Assembly (NCBI GenBank): GCA_018434945.1
Contig: JAHDOI010000019.1
Location: 1 to 64,000, forward strand
Direction: 5' to 3'
Length of the DNA: 64,000 nt
Source of the DNA: Selenomonadales bacterium
GTDB lineage: Bacteria > Bacillota > Negativicutes > Sporomusales > UBA7701
The notes below the pieces were generated by a model, which saw nothing but the letters and a program-made list of their open reading frames with translations, searched no databases and was not told the DNA's origin. This document shows, piece by piece, positions 41,168 to 51,299 of the stretch (position 1 is its first letter; every line of letters begins with the position of its first letter). A program made the position numbers and the translations under genes.

Positions 41168-41937
41168 CACAGCTCCAGCACCTCCTCCGCCCAGAACACC
41201 GGGCCGTCGCTGCACACCTTGCGGCGCTTGCCGTCGGTGCCGGCGCACGTGCACGACAGGCACGCCCCCACACCGCAGGCCATATGGTCCTCGAACGAAA
41301 TCTGGCACGGAATGCCCTTATCCCTCGCCAGCCGCGCCACCCCCTCCATCATCCGCAGGGGGCCGCAGGCGTAAATGCGGTCATACTTGCAATTCTCCAG
41401 CAGCTCGGGCAGCAGGTTGACCGTAAACCCCTTGCGCCCCATCGAGCCGTCGTCGGTCGTCACATGGATACTGCGGCAGACGCCGAGGAAAACGTTCCGC
41501 CACCACAGCTCCTCCTTCGTCCGGCCGCCCATCAGCGCCGTCACCGGCTTGGGGCAGAGCGCCTTAGCGAGGAACAGCAGCGGCGCCAGACCCATGCCGC
41601 CGCCCACCAGCAGCGGCCGCTCGGTATTAAGATCGAAGCCGTTCCCCAGCGGCCCCATGCAGTCCACGAACTCGCCCGGCGGCAGCGACGCCAGCAGGGC
41701 CGTCCCCTGGCCGACGATACGGTAAATCACCGTGATATTGCCCACCTCGCGGTCCACCTCGGCGATGCTCAGCGGCCTGCGCAGCAGCGGGTGATAACCC
41801 TCCCCCACCCGCACATGCACGAACTGCCCGGGCTGGGCCGCCCTAGCGATCGCCGGCGCGCCGAGGGTCAGCCGCTTGATCATCGGCGCAAGGCTGAAAT
41901 GCTCGATGACGATGCCGTCAGCCACAATCTTAGACAA
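41167..41937 (-). CDS. pyrK: Dihydroorotate dehydrogenase electron-transfer subunit
   Basis: 256 residues, the usual PyrK length, from TTG 41937: GGAGGAGG lies 8 nt upstream, while ATG 41958 would put that site inside the gene. FAD-binding region: [23 protein letters not shown] part: [21 protein letters not shown]-terminal 2Fe-2S cluster: [16 protein letters not shown]. It passes electrons from PyrD to NAD+. It overlaps carB by 8 bp. Confidence 0.94.
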   Translation of the reverse strand: MSKIVADGIVIEHFSLAPMIKRLTLGAPAIARAAQPGQFVHVRVGEGYHPLLRRPLSIAEVDREVGNITVIYRIVGQGTALLASLPPGEFVDCMGPLGNGFDLNTERPLLVGGGMGLAPLLFLAKALCPKPVTALMGGRTKEELWWRNVFLGVCRSIHVTTDDGSMGRKGFTVNLLPELLENCKYDRIYACGPLRMMEGVARLARDKGIPCQISFEDHMACGVGACLSCTCAGTDGKRRKVCSDGPVFWAEEVLEL

Positions 41938-44900
41938 GCGCGTCCCCTCCTCCGACATAATCCTGGAGGGCAAGCACATACACCAGCCGCCGCTCCTTCA
42001 TCACCTCAAGCACCCGCAGCACCTCATGGGCGGTATCGATAGACGTCAGGCAGGGAATGGCGTGCTCCACCGTCGCGCGGCGGATGCGGAAACCGTCCCG
42101 TTCCGGCTCCATGCCCTGGGTCAGGGTGTTGATAACCATATTAATCTTGCCGGCCTTGATCAGATCGATGATATTTATGCCCGACTCGCGCACCTTGAAC
42201 ACCGTATATACTTCCAGGCCCAGCCCCTGCAGGTACCTGGCAGTACCCTCGGTCGCGATCAGCTTGTAGCCCAGCTCGACAAAGCTTTTCGCCAGTTCCC
42301 CGGCCTCTTCCTTGTCCTTGTCGGCCACCGTGAACAGCACCGAACCGGAGGCCGGGATATTCATGCCCGCCGCCGTGATCGCCTTATACAGCGCCCGCGC
42401 GTAGTTGAAGTCCACGCCCATCACCTCGCCGGTCGACTTCATCTCCGGGCCGAGGGATATATCCACCTGCTGCATCTTGGCGAACGAGAACACCGGCGCC
42501 TTCACGGCCGTGTACTCCTGGTCGGGCAGCAGCCCGCCTTCGTAGCCCATCTCTCTGAGCGTCACGCCCATCGCCGCCTTGGTCGCCAGGTCGACCATCG
42601 GCACATTCGTCACCTTGCTCAGGAAGGGAATGGTGCGGCTGGAGCGCGGATTGACCTCCAGCACGTACACCGCCTCGTCCACCACCACATACTGGATGTT
42701 GATCAGCCCCTTCACCTTCAAAGCGAGGGCCAGCCTGTTCGTATAATCGACGATCGTGTCGATGATCGCCTGCGAAAGCGTCTGCGGCGGATACACCGCG
42801 ATGCTGTCGCCCGAATGCACCCCGGCCCGCTCCACGTGTTCCATGATGCCGGGGATCAGCACCTCCGCCCCGTCGGCGATCGCGTCCACTTCCACCTCGG
42901 TGCCCATCATATAGCGGTCGACCAGCACCGGGTGCTCGGCCGACGCCTTCACCGCATAACGCATGTAGTCCATCAGCTCGGTCATATTGTAGACGATCTC
43001 CATCGCCCGGCCGCCCAGCACATATGACGGCCTCACCACCACCGGGAAGCCCACCTTCCCGGCCGCGGCCACCGCCTCATCGAGGTTCGTCACCGTCGTG
43101 CCCTTCGGCCGCGGGATAGCCAGCCTTTCCAGCAGCGCGTCGAACTTCTCGCGGTCCTCCGCCTGGTCGATATCGCCCACCGCCGTGCCGAAGATCGGCA
43201 CCCCGGCCCTTGCCAGCGGCCCGGCGAGGTTTATCGCCGTCTGGCCGCCGAACTGGACGATGACCCCCTCCGGCTTCTCCTTCTCGATGATGTTAAGCAC
43301 ATCCTCGGCCGTCAGCGGCTCGAAATACAGCCGGTCCGACGTATCGAAATCGGTGCTCACCGTCTCGGGGTTATTGTTCACAATGATCGACTCGAAACCC
43401 ATATCCCGTAACGCCCACACCGAATGGACCGAGCAGTAGTCGAACTCGATCCCCTGACCGATGCGGATCGGCCCCGACCCCAGCACCATCACCTTGCGGC
43501 GGCCGGTCGTCGTCACCTCGTCCTCCTGGGCGTATGTCGAGTAGTAGTAAGGCGTCACCGCCTCGAACTCCGCAGCGCAGGTATCGACCATCTTATAGCA
43601 GGGCATTATCCCCTTATCCTTGCGCAGCTGGCGGATATAGTCGGCCGTGCAATCCGTCAGCTCGGCGATCGAGCGGTCGGCGAACCCCATCTTCTTGGCC
43701 GCCGCCAGCAGCTCGCCGGTCAGATTCTGCTCCTTCAGCCTTTTTTCCATTGCCACGATAGCGGCGATTTTACCTACGAACCAGCGGTCGATCGCCGTCA
43801 CCTTGCAGATATCCTCGATGCTGATGCCGCGGCGCAGCGCCTCGGCGATCACGAACGCCCGCTCGTCGTTGGCCAGTTTCAGATTCTCGCGCACCTTCTC
43901 GGTGCTCAGCGCGGCGATCTCCGGGATATGGAGGCGGTGCAGGCCGATCTCCAGCGACCGGACCGCCTTCAAAAGCGCCCCCTCGAACGACCGGTCGATC
44001 GCCATCACCTCGCCCGTCGCCTTCATCTGCGTGCCGAGGATGCGGTCGGCGAAATTGAACTTGTCGAACGGCCAGCGCGGGAACTTCACCACGCAGTAGT
44101 CGAGCGTCGGCTCGTGGCAGGCCTTCGTCTTCTCCGTCACCGCGTTCACGATCTCGTCCAGGTGGTAGCCGATGGCGATCTTGCTCGCCACCTTGGCGAT
44201 CGGATAGCCGGTCGCCTTCGACGCCAGCGCCGACGAACGGCTCACCCGCGGGTTGACCTCGATGACGTAATACTGAGTGCTGTGCGGGTCGAGAGCGTAC
44301 TGCACGTTGCAGCCCCCCTCGATGCCCAAAGCCCGGATGATCGTCAGCGACGCCGTCCGCAGCATCTGATACTCATAGTCGGTCAGCGTCTGCGACGGCG
44401 CCACCACGATGCTGTCGCCCGTATGGATGCCCACCGGGTCGAAATTCTCCATATTACAGACCGTGATGCAGGTGTTGTTCGCGTCCCGCATCACCTCGTA
44501 TTCGACCTCTTTCCAGCCGGCAACGCTCCGCTCCACCAGCACCTGGCCGATAGGGCTGTGCTTCAGGCCGCGGATGACGATATCCCTGAGCTCAGTCTCG
44601 TTGGCCGCGATGCCGCCCCCCGTACCGCCCAGAGTATACGCCGGGCGGATTATCAGCGGGAAGCCAATCCTGGCGGCGAACGCCTGCGCGCTCGCCAGGT
44701 CCTCCACGATCACGCTTTCCGGCACAGGCTGGCCGATCTCCTCCATCGTCTGCTTGAAAAGCTCGCGATCCTCGGCCTTCCTGATCGCCTCCAGCGGCGT
44801 CCCCAGCAGCTGCACCCCGTACTTGTCCAGCACGCCGCGCTTCGCCACCTCGACCGCCATATTCAGCCCCACCTGGCCGCCGAGCGTCGGCAGTAGCCCG

Positions 44901-45151
44901 TCCGGGCGCTCCTTCTCGATAACCTCGGCCACGAACTCCGGGGTGATCGGCTCGATATACACCCTGTCGGCGATATTCGCGTCCGTCATAATCGTTGCCG
45001 GGTTGGAGTTGATCAGCACCACCTCGAGGCCCTCCTCCTTGAGGGCCCGGCAGGCCTGGGTGCCGGCGTAGTCGAACTCGGCCGCCTGACCGATCACGAT
45101 CGGCCCCGACCCGATAACCATAACCTTCTTAAGCTTAATATTCTTCGGCAC
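41930..45151 (-). CDS. carB: Carbamoyl-phosphate synthase large chain
   Basis: 1073 residues, full length. Two ATP-grasp halves repeat the same motifs: [20 protein letters not shown] and [34 protein letters not shown] and [34 protein letters not shown] and [20 protein letters not shown]. The C-terminal MGS-like allosteric domain holds [16 protein letters not shown]. It makes carbamoyl phosphate from bicarbonate, ammonia and ATP with CarA. Two bp after carA. Confidence 0.98.
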   Translation of the reverse strand: MPKNIKLKKVMVIGSGPIVIGQAAEFDYAGTQACRALKEEGLEVVLINSNPATIMTDANIADRVYIEPITPEFVAEVIEKERPDGLLPTLGGQVGLNMAVEVAKRGVLDKYGVQLLGTPLEAIRKAEDRELFKQTMEEIGQPVPESVIVEDLASAQAFAARIGFPLIIRPAYTLGGTGGGIAANETELRDIVIRGLKHSPIGQVLVERSVAGWKEVEYEVMRDANNTCITVCNMENFDPVGIHTGDSIVVAPSQTLTDYEYQMLRTASLTIIRALGIEGGCNVQYALDPHSTQYYVIEVNPRVSRSSALASKATGYPIAKVASKIAIGYHLDEIVNAVTEKTKACHEPTLDYCVVKFPRWPFDKFNFADRILGTQMKATGEVMAIDRSFEGALLKAVRSLEIGLHRLHIPEIAALSTEKVRENLKLANDERAFVIAEALRRGISIEDICKVTAIDRWFVGKIAAIVAMEKRLKEQNLTGELLAAAKKMGFADRSIAELTDCTADYIRQLRKDKGIMPCYKMVDTCAAEFEAVTPYYYSTYAQEDEVTTTGRRKVMVLGSGPIRIGQGIEFDYCSVHSVWALRDMGFESIIVNNNPETVSTDFDTSDRLYFEPLTAEDVLNIIEKEKPEGVIVQFGGQTAINLAGPLARAGVPIFGTAVGDIDQAEDREKFDALLERLAIPRPKGTTVTNLDEAVAAAGKVGFPVVVRPSYVLGGRAMEIVYNMTELMDYMRYAVKASAEHPVLVDRYMMGTEVEVDAIADGAEVLIPGIMEHVERAGVHSGDSIAVYPPQTLSQAIIDTIVDYTNRLALALKVKGLINIQYVVVDEAVYVLEVNPRSSRTIPFLSKVTNVPMVDLATKAAMGVTLREMGYEGGLLPDQEYTAVKAPVFSFAKMQQVDISLGPEMKSTGEVMGVDFNYARALYKAITAAGMNIPASGSVLFTVADKDKEEAGELAKSFVELGYKLIATEGTARYLQGLGLEVYTVFKVRESGINIIDLIKAGKINMVINTLTQGMEPERDGFRIRRATVEHAIPCLTSIDTAHEVLRVLEVMKERRLVYVLALQDYVGGGDALV

Positions 45152-45153
45152 CT

Positions 45154-46218
45154 TTACCCCTCCTTCCGCAGCAGCTCCATATATTCGTCGAATAAATACG
45201 TGTTATCGTCGGGCCCCGGCGCCGCCTCAGGGTGGTACTGCACCGAAAAGATCGGCAGCACCTTGTGCTTCATCCCCTCGATCGTCCCGTCGTTCACCGC
45301 CCGGTGGGTCACGATATAATCCTTGCCGGCCAGTGTCGCCTCCTCCACCGCGTAGCCGTGATTCTGCGACGTTATATACACCCGCCCGGTCGCCACATCC
45401 TTCACCGGATGGTTCGCGCCGCGGTGGCCGAACTTCAGCTTATACGTATCCGCGCCCGACGCCAGCGCCAGCAGCTGGTGCCCCAGGCAGATGCCGAAGA
45501 TCGGCTTCCTGCCCATCAGCTCCTTCACCGTCTGAATCGACTTCGGCACATCCTTCGGGTCGCCCGGGCCGTTCGACAGGAACACCCCCGCGAACCCGCG
45601 GCCCAGGATCTCCGCCGCCGGCGTATCGGCCGGGAACACCGTCAGATCGCAGCCCGCCTTCACCAGCGAATGCAGGATATTGCGCTTGATGCCGTAATCC
45701 AGCACCGCCACCCGCGGCCCCTCGGCCGGCATGCGGTACACCTCCTTGGGCGTCACCTCCGCCACCACCTCAAGCTCCGGCGGGCGGCCGAACAGTTCAT
45801 TTATCTCCTCCGCCCCCGCCTCGGCGGGCACGATAATCCCCTTCATCGTACCCGCCGAGCGGATACGGCGCGTCACCGCCCGCGTATCCACCCCGTGGAT
45901 GCACGGGATACCGCGGCTCAGCAGATACTGCGGCAGGCTGCACTCCGCCTGCCAGTTGCTCGGCTCGCCGGCCAGCTCGCTGATCACGAACCCCCGCACA
46001 TACGACTTTATCGCCTGGTCATATATCGCCGCCGTGCCGTAATTGCCGATCAGCGGATACGTCATCGTCACGATCTGGCCGCAATACGACGGGTCGGTCA
46101 GCACCTCCTGGTAGCCGGTCATGCCCGTGTTGAACACAACCTCGCCCACCGCCCAGTCGCGGCTGATCACCTCGCCGGCGAAAACGCTGCCGTCCTCGAG
46201 AATAAGTTTACCTATCAT
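45154..46218 (-). CDS. carA: Carbamoyl-phosphate synthase small chain
   Basis: 354 residues from ATG 46218, overlapping the pyrC stop (ATGA). N-terminal CarA domain: [41 protein letters not shown]-terminal class I glutamine amidotransferase with catalytic Cys in [17 protein letters not shown] and His-Glu in [12 protein letters not shown]. It supplies ammonia from glutamine to CarB. Confidence 0.98.
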   Translation of the reverse strand: MIGKLILEDGSVFAGEVISRDWAVGEVVFNTGMTGYQEVLTDPSYCGQIVTMTYPLIGNYGTAAIYDQAIKSYVRGFVISELAGEPSNWQAECSLPQYLLSRGIPCIHGVDTRAVTRRIRSAGTMKGIIVPAEAGAEEINELFGRPPELEVVAEVTPKEVYRMPAEGPRVAVLDYGIKRNILHSLVKAGCDLTVFPADTPAAEILGRGFAGVFLSNGPGDPKDVPKSIQTVKELMGRKPIFGICLGHQLLALASGADTYKLKFGHRGANHPVKDVATGRVYITSQNHGYAVEEATLAGKDYIVTHRAVNDGTIEGMKHKVLPIFSVQYHPEAAPGPDDNTYLFDEYMELLRKEG

Positions 46219-47504
46219 CCGCACACCTCCCCGTTCCTCATCACAAAGCGTCCGCCGACGACCGTCGCCACCGCCCTGCCTTTAAGCCTCTTACCCTCAA
46301 ACGGGGTGCACTTGCCCCGCGTATAAAACATCTCGCTCGCCACCGTCCACTCCGCCTCCGGGTCGAGCACCGTGATATCGGCCGCCGTCCCCGCCTTCAG
46401 GCTGCCCGCCTCCAGGCCCAGCACGCGCGCCGGCGCCGCCGTCAGCTTCTCCACGATCTCCGGCAGCGTCAGCTTGCCGCTGTGGTAAAGCCCCGTCAGC
46501 ACCACGCCCACCGCCGTCTCCAAACCGGCGAACCCGCTCGGCGCGTAGCGGAACTCCATATCCTTCTCCTCATAAGCGTGCGGCGCGTGGTCGGTCGCGA
46601 TGCAATCGATCGTCCCGTCCTTCAGCCCGGCCACCAGCGCATCCACATGCTCCTGAGACCTGAGCGGCGGATTCACCTTCGTCGCCGGATCGTAGCCGAT
46701 CACCGCTTCATCCGTCAGCGTCAGATTATGGGGCGTCGCCTCGGCCGTCACCTTCACGCCGCGCGCCTTGGCCCGGCGGATAAGCTCCACCGCCCCCGCC
46801 GTGCTGACGTGGGCCACATGCAGCCGTCCGCCCGTATACTCGGCCAGCATTATATCGCGGCCCACCGCGATATCCTCGGCCACCGCCGGGCGGCCCTTCA
46901 GGCCCAGCATCGCCGACACCGCGCCCTCGTGCATAAAGCCGTCCTCGACCAGCGACTCCTCCTCGGCGTGCGAGATAATCAGCCCGCCGAACATCCCGGC
47001 GTACTCCAGCCCCGTCCGCAGGATGCGGGCGCTGTTCACATGATGGCCGTCGTCCGACAGCGCCACCGCCCCGGCCAGCAGCATATCGCCGACCTCCGCC
47101 AGCTCCTTGCCCTCCTGGCCCTTCGTCAGCGCACCGATAACCTTCACATTCACCACGCCCTCAAGCTCGGCGCGGCGGATCAGGCCGTTCACCAGCACAG
47201 CGTTATCCACCGCCGGCCGTGTGTTCGGCATACTGCACACCGTCGTAAACCCGCCGGCCGCCGCCGCCCGCGTCCCTGAGGCGAAATCCTCCTTCGCCTC
47301 CTGGCCCGGCTCGCGGAGATGCGCGTGCATATCGATCAGCCCGGGCGCCACCACCAGGCCGCGGGCGTCGAAAACCTCCGCCCCGCCGGCGTCGATATCG
47401 CCGCCGACCTTCGCGACAACGCCGTTCTCGATCAGAACATCGCCAACCTTATCAAGCTTCTGCGCCGGGTCGATTATCCGGCCGCCCTTAAGCAGTAGTT
47501 TCAA
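46215..47504 (-). CDS. pyrC: Dihydroorotase, class I
   Basis: 429 residues from TTG 47504, overlapping pyrB by 17 bp, with GGGAGGG upstream. Zinc ligands: [19 protein letters not shown] (HxH), [36 protein letters not shown] and [20 protein letters not shown]. It cyclises carbamoyl-aspartate to dihydroorotate. Confidence 0.97.
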   Translation of the reverse strand: MKLLLKGGRIIDPAQKLDKVGDVLIENGVVAKVGGDIDAGGAEVFDARGLVVAPGLIDMHAHLREPGQEAKEDFASGTRAAAAGGFTTVCSMPNTRPAVDNAVLVNGLIRRAELEGVVNVKVIGALTKGQEGKELAEVGDMLLAGAVALSDDGHHVNSARILRTGLEYAGMFGGLIISHAEEESLVEDGFMHEGAVSAMLGLKGRPAVAEDIAVGRDIMLAEYTGGRLHVAHVSTAGAVELIRRAKARGVKVTAEATPHNLTLTDEAVIGYDPATKVNPPLRSQEHVDALVAGLKDGTIDCIATDHAPHAYEEKDMEFRYAPSGFAGLETAVGVVLTGLYHSGKLTLPEIVEKLTAAPARVLGLEAGSLKAGTAADITVLDPEAEWTVASEMFYTRGKCTPFEGKRLKGRAVATVVGGRFVMRNGEVCG

Positions 47505-48444
47505 CTTTCGTCCCTCCCATCAGCACAAGGAACAGAATCGCCATCCGCACAGCCAGGCCGTTCTTCACCTGCTCCTGGATGACCGACTGATCGCTGTACG
47601 CCACATCAGGCGCGATCTCCAGCCCCCGGTTCATCGGGCCGGGATGCATCACCAGCGCGTCCGGCTTGGCCAGATTCAGCCTCGCCTTATTAATCCCAAA
47701 AATGCGCGCATACTCGCGGGCCGTCGGGAAAAGCCCCTTCTGCTGCCGTTCTTTCTGGATGCGGAGGATGTTCACAACATCCGCTCCCTCCAGCGCCGGC
47801 TCCACCCGGTCGTACACCTGCACACCCATCCTGTCCATATCGCGGGGCAGCAGCGTCCGCGGACCAGCCACCCTCACCTCGGCCCCCAGCTTCAGGAGCG
47901 CCCAGATATTCGACCGCGCCACCCGGCTGTGGAGGATATCGCCCACGATCGCCACCTTCAGCCCGGCGATGCCGCCCTTCTTCTCCTTGATCGAAAACAT
48001 ATCCAGCAGCCCCTGGGTCGGATGCTCGTGCTGCCCGTCGCCGGCATTCACGATCACCGGCTCCACCACCTTGGCCGCATAATGCGACGACCCCTCGGCC
48101 TCGTGGCGCATCACGATCACATCCACCCCCATAGCCTCCACCGTCAGCAGCGTGTCCCGCAGGCTCTCGCCCTTCACCACGCTCGAAGCGCTAGTCGTGA
48201 TATTCACAACATCCGCCCCCAGATACTTGCCGGCCAGCTCGAAAGAAGTCCGCGTCCTCGTGCTCGGCTCGAAGAACAGATTCACGATCGACTTGCCCCT
48301 CAGCGTCGGCACCTTCTTGATATCCCGGTCGATGATATTCTTCATCTCCCGGGCCGTGTCGAGAATCAGCTCCATCTCCGGCACGCTCATCCCCTGCAGC
48401 TCCAGAATATCCCGTCCGCGCAGCGAAACCTGGCTTTTCGTCAT
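47488..48444 (-). CDS. pyrB: Aspartate carbamoyltransferase catalytic chain
   Basis: 318 residues from ATG 48444 (GGGAGGAG upstream). Carbamoyl-phosphate loop: [20 protein letters not shown]; aspartate region: [20 protein letters not shown]; late [17 protein letters not shown]. It joins carbamoyl phosphate and aspartate. No pyrI regulatory chain follows, so it is the Bacillus-type unregulated enzyme. First gene of the operon, behind a leader of about 270 nt with PyrR motifs. Confidence 0.98.
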   Translation of the reverse strand: MTKSQVSLRGRDILELQGMSVPEMELILDTAREMKNIIDRDIKKVPTLRGKSIVNLFFEPSTRTRTSFELAGKYLGADVVNITTSASSVVKGESLRDTLLTVEAMGVDVIVMRHEAEGSSHYAAKVVEPVIVNAGDGQHEHPTQGLLDMFSIKEKKGGIAGLKVAIVGDILHSRVARSNIWALLKLGAEVRVAGPRTLLPRDMDRMGVQVYDRVEPALEGADVVNILRIQKERQQKGLFPTAREYARIFGINKARLNLAKPDALVMHPGPMNRGLEIAPDVAYSDQSVIQEQVKNGLAVRMAILFLVLMGGTKVETTA

Positions 48445-48508
48445 CAGCCTCTCTCCTCCCGTTCTCTCTTCCATATGATACCCAAGCCTGGCTCCCCGCT
48501 TCCCGGAC

Positions 48509-48591
48509 AAATTAAAGCCCTCTCGGCACACCAAGGCGCGAGAAGGCCATACAAACCCTTCGTATAGTTCCCTTCCCGGCCTCGCAGGACC
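48509..48591 (-). promoter_or_regulatory. PyrR attenuator, unit 2
   Basis: Minus strand: PyrR-binding motif GGTCCTGCGAGGCC (48591-48578), then a hairpin CCTTCTCG...CGAGAGGG (48546-48517) followed by CTTTAATTT, which acts as a terminator. Bound PyrR (with UMP) would hold the anti-antiterminator and allow termination before pyrB. Consistent with the Bacillus mechanism, consensus UCCNGNGAGG. Confidence 0.78.
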
Positions 48592-48620
48592 AGTTTAAAG
48601 GTACCATATTATCACAATAG

Positions 48621-48688
48621 CCTCCCCGCGTGTGAGCACGCAAGAAGGCCAATCCTCGGCATCAGTTCCTTCCCGGTCTCACAGGACC
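48621..48688 (-). promoter_or_regulatory. PyrR attenuator, unit 1
   Basis: Minus strand: motif GGTCCTGTGAGACC (48688-48675), then a 12 bp stem CCTTCTTGCGTG...CACGCGGGGAGG (48648-48621) with several G-U pairs. The U-run after this stem is weak (CTATTGTGAT). TTTAAGCTGG before the motif repeats in unit 2 as TTTAAACTGG, so the two units look like duplicates. Confidence 0.68.
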
Positions 48689-48716
48689 AGCTTAAAGGCT
48701 ATATGTTATTGTCAAT

Positions 48717-48746
48717 ATTCTACCACCCCTTGGCTATTCGTGTCAA
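48717..48746 (-). promoter_or_regulatory. Promoter of the pyr operon
   Basis: Minus strand TTGACA (48746-48741), 18 bp spacer, TAGAAT (48722-48717). A dispersed palindromic repeat (copy D) ends 5 bp upstream of the -35 box. Confidence 0.8.
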
Positions 48747-48750
48747 CAGG

Positions 48751-48875
48751 GGAAGGCGTCTCAAAAATCCATCTGCGGCGTTGCTCCTCAGAGCGTTTGC
48801 TAGCGTACGTCCGAGTACGCGTCGCGGCGCGCTCTTCCGGTGCGCCTTGCATCTGGAGCTTTTGAAACGCCTTCC
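48751..48875 (+). repeat. Dispersed palindromic element, copy D
   Basis: 125 bp with ends GGAAGGCGTCTCAAAAATCC and GGAGCTTTTGAAACGCCTTCC-type complement (the right arm is 48855-48875). The centre GCGTACGTCCGAGTACGC is identical to that of copy A. A variant subtype with different outer arms that still pair with each other. Confidence 0.82.
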
Positions 48876-48926
48876 GGCAAATCAGGGAATGCCGAGTACT
48901 CGCGAGTCAGGATATTGCGAATGTTC

Positions 48927-49346
48927 TTAGACGTTTTTCTCGCCATTACCTATCCTATAAATTATATTGTGAATGAACTTGCCTAGATAGTAACTTATAA
49001 CCACCACTAACGGAAGAGAAATTATGTCGAAACAAAATAACAACGTTCCCTTCCACGAATAAGGCAAACCGAAGAACGGCTTTAATTCATGGTACAATAC
49101 TACCTGGCTGTACCTAACTAGTAGCCATAAGACGCTTGCAACTAAAATTCGGATGAATTTAAACTCTACCCCTCTGCCGGTTTTCATCCTTCCGAACAAA
49201 ACACAAAATACAGCCAACGGTATTATTAACATTAACAAATCTATCACAGAAAACATGAAGCCACTTGGTTGAGATATAAATAATATCGAAACCGGCAACG
49301 CCGATATTAAAGTAATTACAGTCTGCCCCTTTAAGGTTTGAGTCAC
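48927..49346 (-). CDS. Multi-pass membrane protein of unknown function
   Basis: 139 residues from GTG 49346 (GGAGGAGG upstream). About four hydrophobic segments (VITLISALPVSILFISQ; VIDLLMLIIPLAVFCVLFG; FIRILVASVLWLLVRYSQVV; LFCFDIISLPLVVVISYYLG). The base composition is clearly more AT-rich than the pyr genes and suggests recent acquisition, like the cassette genes upstream. No family assigned. Confidence 0.65.
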   Translation of the reverse strand: MTQTLKGQTVITLISALPVSILFISQPSGFMFSVIDLLMLIIPLAVFCVLFGRMKTGRGVEFKFIRILVASVLWLLVRYSQVVLYHELKPFFGLPYSWKGTLLFCFDIISLPLVVVISYYLGKFIHNIIYRIGNGEKNV

Positions 49347-49611
49347 TTTTCCTCCTCCCGCTGGCACTGCTACTCAAATCATCCCGCGATCCATTATATT
49401 CCATCTTATACCAGCATTATTCGTTATCGTTTTGCAGTCTCCTTCCATGGTTAATTCCCGCAGGCCGCAGTTCTAAGCGCGGGCATAGCGACCGCATCAA
49501 CGCAAAAGCGTTGAGCTTCTGCTAAAGCGCTAAGAGCCGCGCACTCCTCCTCTGGCACTGTGGTTGACCCAATGCCGGGGACGCCGCAGGCGGAACAAGA
49601 CACGGATAAAC
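49347..49611. other. Intergenic stretch
   Basis: Between the membrane protein and the terminator of the cassette operon. 49460-49590 is GC-richer and contains short inverted repeats (for example CAACGCAAAAGCGTTG at 49518-49533), but I find no gene or known RNA there. Confidence 0.4.
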
Positions 49612-49643
49612 AATAACCTCCCGGATTTCTCCGGGAGGTTATT
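49612..49643 (-). terminator. Terminator of the lysozyme cassette
   Basis: AATAACCTCCCGG with complement CCGGGAGGTTATT and a short loop, then TTGTCTTATT region. It ends the transcript that starts before the lysozyme-tipped gene. Confidence 0.85.
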
Positions 49644-49653
49644 TGTCTTATTC

Positions 49654-50151
49654 CTATTCCGCATTCCCCTTATACTCGAACTCGACCTCCCCGCCGAGGC
49701 GGTGATAATATGCCATTAGCTCAAGCGTCCTATCCCGTAGGCGGAGCCGGAAAGCGTTTGGCCTTTGTACTGCGAAGAAGCTTCCCGCGCCCTTTCTTAG
49801 AGCCTTGTTAATGAAAGCTTGTTCGGTTTCATGATATTGCAGCCATCCTACCTGCGAAGTGATCAGAAGTTCTTTTTCCTCGTCATTAAGTTTTAGAAGC
49901 AGTTTCTGGTATATGACGTTCAGTTCTTTGTCCCATAGCTTGATATACTTCCCAGTTACCATCGCCATGCCCAGTGTTGTATGGTTCTCCGACTTGCGCA
50001 TGTCACGCTCGTAATCCCGGTCGAGGGGATTGCTTTCCAATTGTTTCTGCAATTGGCCTGTCATGTCATAAGTGTAATACCCTTCGGCAACGCCGCCCAG
50101 TGGCAATGTAAGACCCAAAACTAAAACCAGCAGGATAATCGTCTTTTTCAT
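49654..50151 (-). CDS. DUF1311/LprI-type periplasmic protein (lysozyme-inhibitor family), candidate immunity protein
   Basis: 165 residues from ATG 50151 (AAAGAGG upstream). Signal peptide MKKTIILLVLVLGLTLPLGG, then a DUF1311-like domain: TLGMAMVTGKYIKLWDKELN, VIYQKLLLKLNDEEKELLIT, SQVGWLQYHETEQAFINKAL. In Mycobacterium the LprI member of this family inhibits lysozyme. Here the gene is third in a transcript headed by a lysozyme-domain gene, which makes an immunity role attractive. The four Cys often found in the family are absent, so its fold must be held differently. Confidence 0.8.
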   Translation of the reverse strand: MKKTIILLVLVLGLTLPLGGVAEGYYTYDMTGQLQKQLESNPLDRDYERDMRKSENHTTLGMAMVTGKYIKLWDKELNVIYQKLLLKLNDEEKELLITSQVGWLQYHETEQAFINKALRKGAGSFFAVQRPNAFRLRLRDRTLELMAYYHRLGGEVEFEYKGNAE

Positions 50152-50185
50152 TAATATTACCTCTTTTCGCCTTTCCTGAAGTATT

Positions 50186-51265
50186 CTAATCGAGGACAAT
50201 CTCCTCGGTCACCACGCGGCGCTCCGGGCCGGCCAGGTACTGCACGACGATCACGTCGGGCCTCTCCCACTCCACCTTCAGAACCGCCTTTCGCCGCTCC
50301 TCCTTGGGCAGCGGCGCGAAGTCCCGTTTCACTTCTTTGTAATAGACCTTCTCGTTGAACATGTTCCGTATTACCAGCCTGTTGTCCTCAGTCAGATATG
50401 CCACCCTATCGTTTCTATCCGCTAAAACAATTTCGTAATGACGTGACATTCTTTTGTTTTTTCTGTCGAAGTACTCAACGGTAGGCTCGATTCTGTTATC
50501 ATAAATGACACTTGCGCGCAGAATTTCCTCGTTCACAAACGAAACCTTTGGCTCTACGAGTTTCCGGAATTTATCCAAGATATTCTTGCCATCGTCATAA
50601 ACGGTAACTGTATACCTTCCGTCGCTATCCCGCGTCACCTTGAAATACTTCTCCTCGGCCAGCGTTTCGAGCGGTTCCTCCACGTAACTGTAATGTTTGC
50701 CGTCCCATCTGTATAATTTGAGACCGACAATTAATTCCTTCCAGGGCGATGCATCGGTGGACCTTATAGCGATCGGCGTCCAGGTAACAGGGAAATGCTG
50801 GACATGTACCAGCCTGCCGTTTTCATCATGATAAGAAATCCCCAACTTTCCCGATGTGCCCAAGCCATGGTAAAAGATGTGGAATATTCTCCAGACGAGT
50901 TCCGGCCAGCCGTCCCCGTTGAGATCGACCTTCGCTATCTCCAGAATAACCCTCTGTTTAGTGGCGGCCTCGGCTTTGTCGAACTCCTCGGCGAAGTGTT
51001 TCCTGAGCAGTTGCCTCTCTTCCTCGAAATCCGTTCGTGAAGAATCCAGCCATTCGATGTTTTCGCCGTATTTCTCCGTTGTCTCGGCCTTTATGGCTGC
51101 CACACGCTCATCAAACGTGTCAGGCCCGCTTTTCCCCGCCGGTTGACTCGTGGTGGTTTCCTGCTTCCCAGCAGCCGCCGGGGTCTTGTCTCTACCCTGC
51201 ATGGCAAAAAGGAGCATCGCGCCCATTGCCACTATGACAATAACGACGACGATGCCCCTTTTCAC
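50186..51265 (-). CDS. Exported protein paired with the lysozyme-tipped gene
   Basis: 359 residues from GTG 51265 (GAGGG upstream). An N-terminal hydrophobic segment (VVVIVIVAMGAMLLFAMQ) acts as signal or anchor, followed by a Thr/Ser/Lys linker. Residues 110-130 hold a calcium-loop-like phrase VDLNGDGWPELVWR. The C-terminal 130 residues (EYFDRKNKRMSRHYE, FNEKVYYKEVKRD, VVQYLAGPERRVVTEEIVLD) match the lipoprotein at 52725-53420 (YYFDRKNNRVSPIYE, FDKNVYYKELLIADY, SVTYLAGKKGENYITKTVVF). It lies 34 bp after the lysozyme-tipped gene. No known family; a periplasmic partner or immunity protein is inferred. Confidence 0.75.
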   Translation of the reverse strand: MKRGIVVVIVIVAMGAMLLFAMQGRDKTPAAAGKQETTTSQPAGKSGPDTFDERVAAIKAETTEKYGENIEWLDSSRTDFEEERQLLRKHFAEEFDKAEAATKQRVILEIAKVDLNGDGWPELVWRIFHIFYHGLGTSGKLGISYHDENGRLVHVQHFPVTWTPIAIRSTDASPWKELIVGLKLYRWDGKHYSYVEEPLETLAEEKYFKVTRDSDGRYTVTVYDDGKNILDKFRKLVEPKVSFVNEEILRASVIYDNRIEPTVEYFDRKNKRMSRHYEIVLADRNDRVAYLTEDNRLVIRNMFNEKVYYKEVKRDFAPLPKEERRKAVLKVEWERPDVIVVQYLAGPERRVVTEEIVLD

Positions 51266-51299
51266 GACACATCCCTCGCTTAATTTCCTATTTCTGTCA

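Noticed and set aside
49440..49600. Possible structured RNA or gene remnant in the GC-richer gap
   Set aside because: Several short inverted repeats but no consistent overall fold, no known RNA motif and no convincing reading frame.
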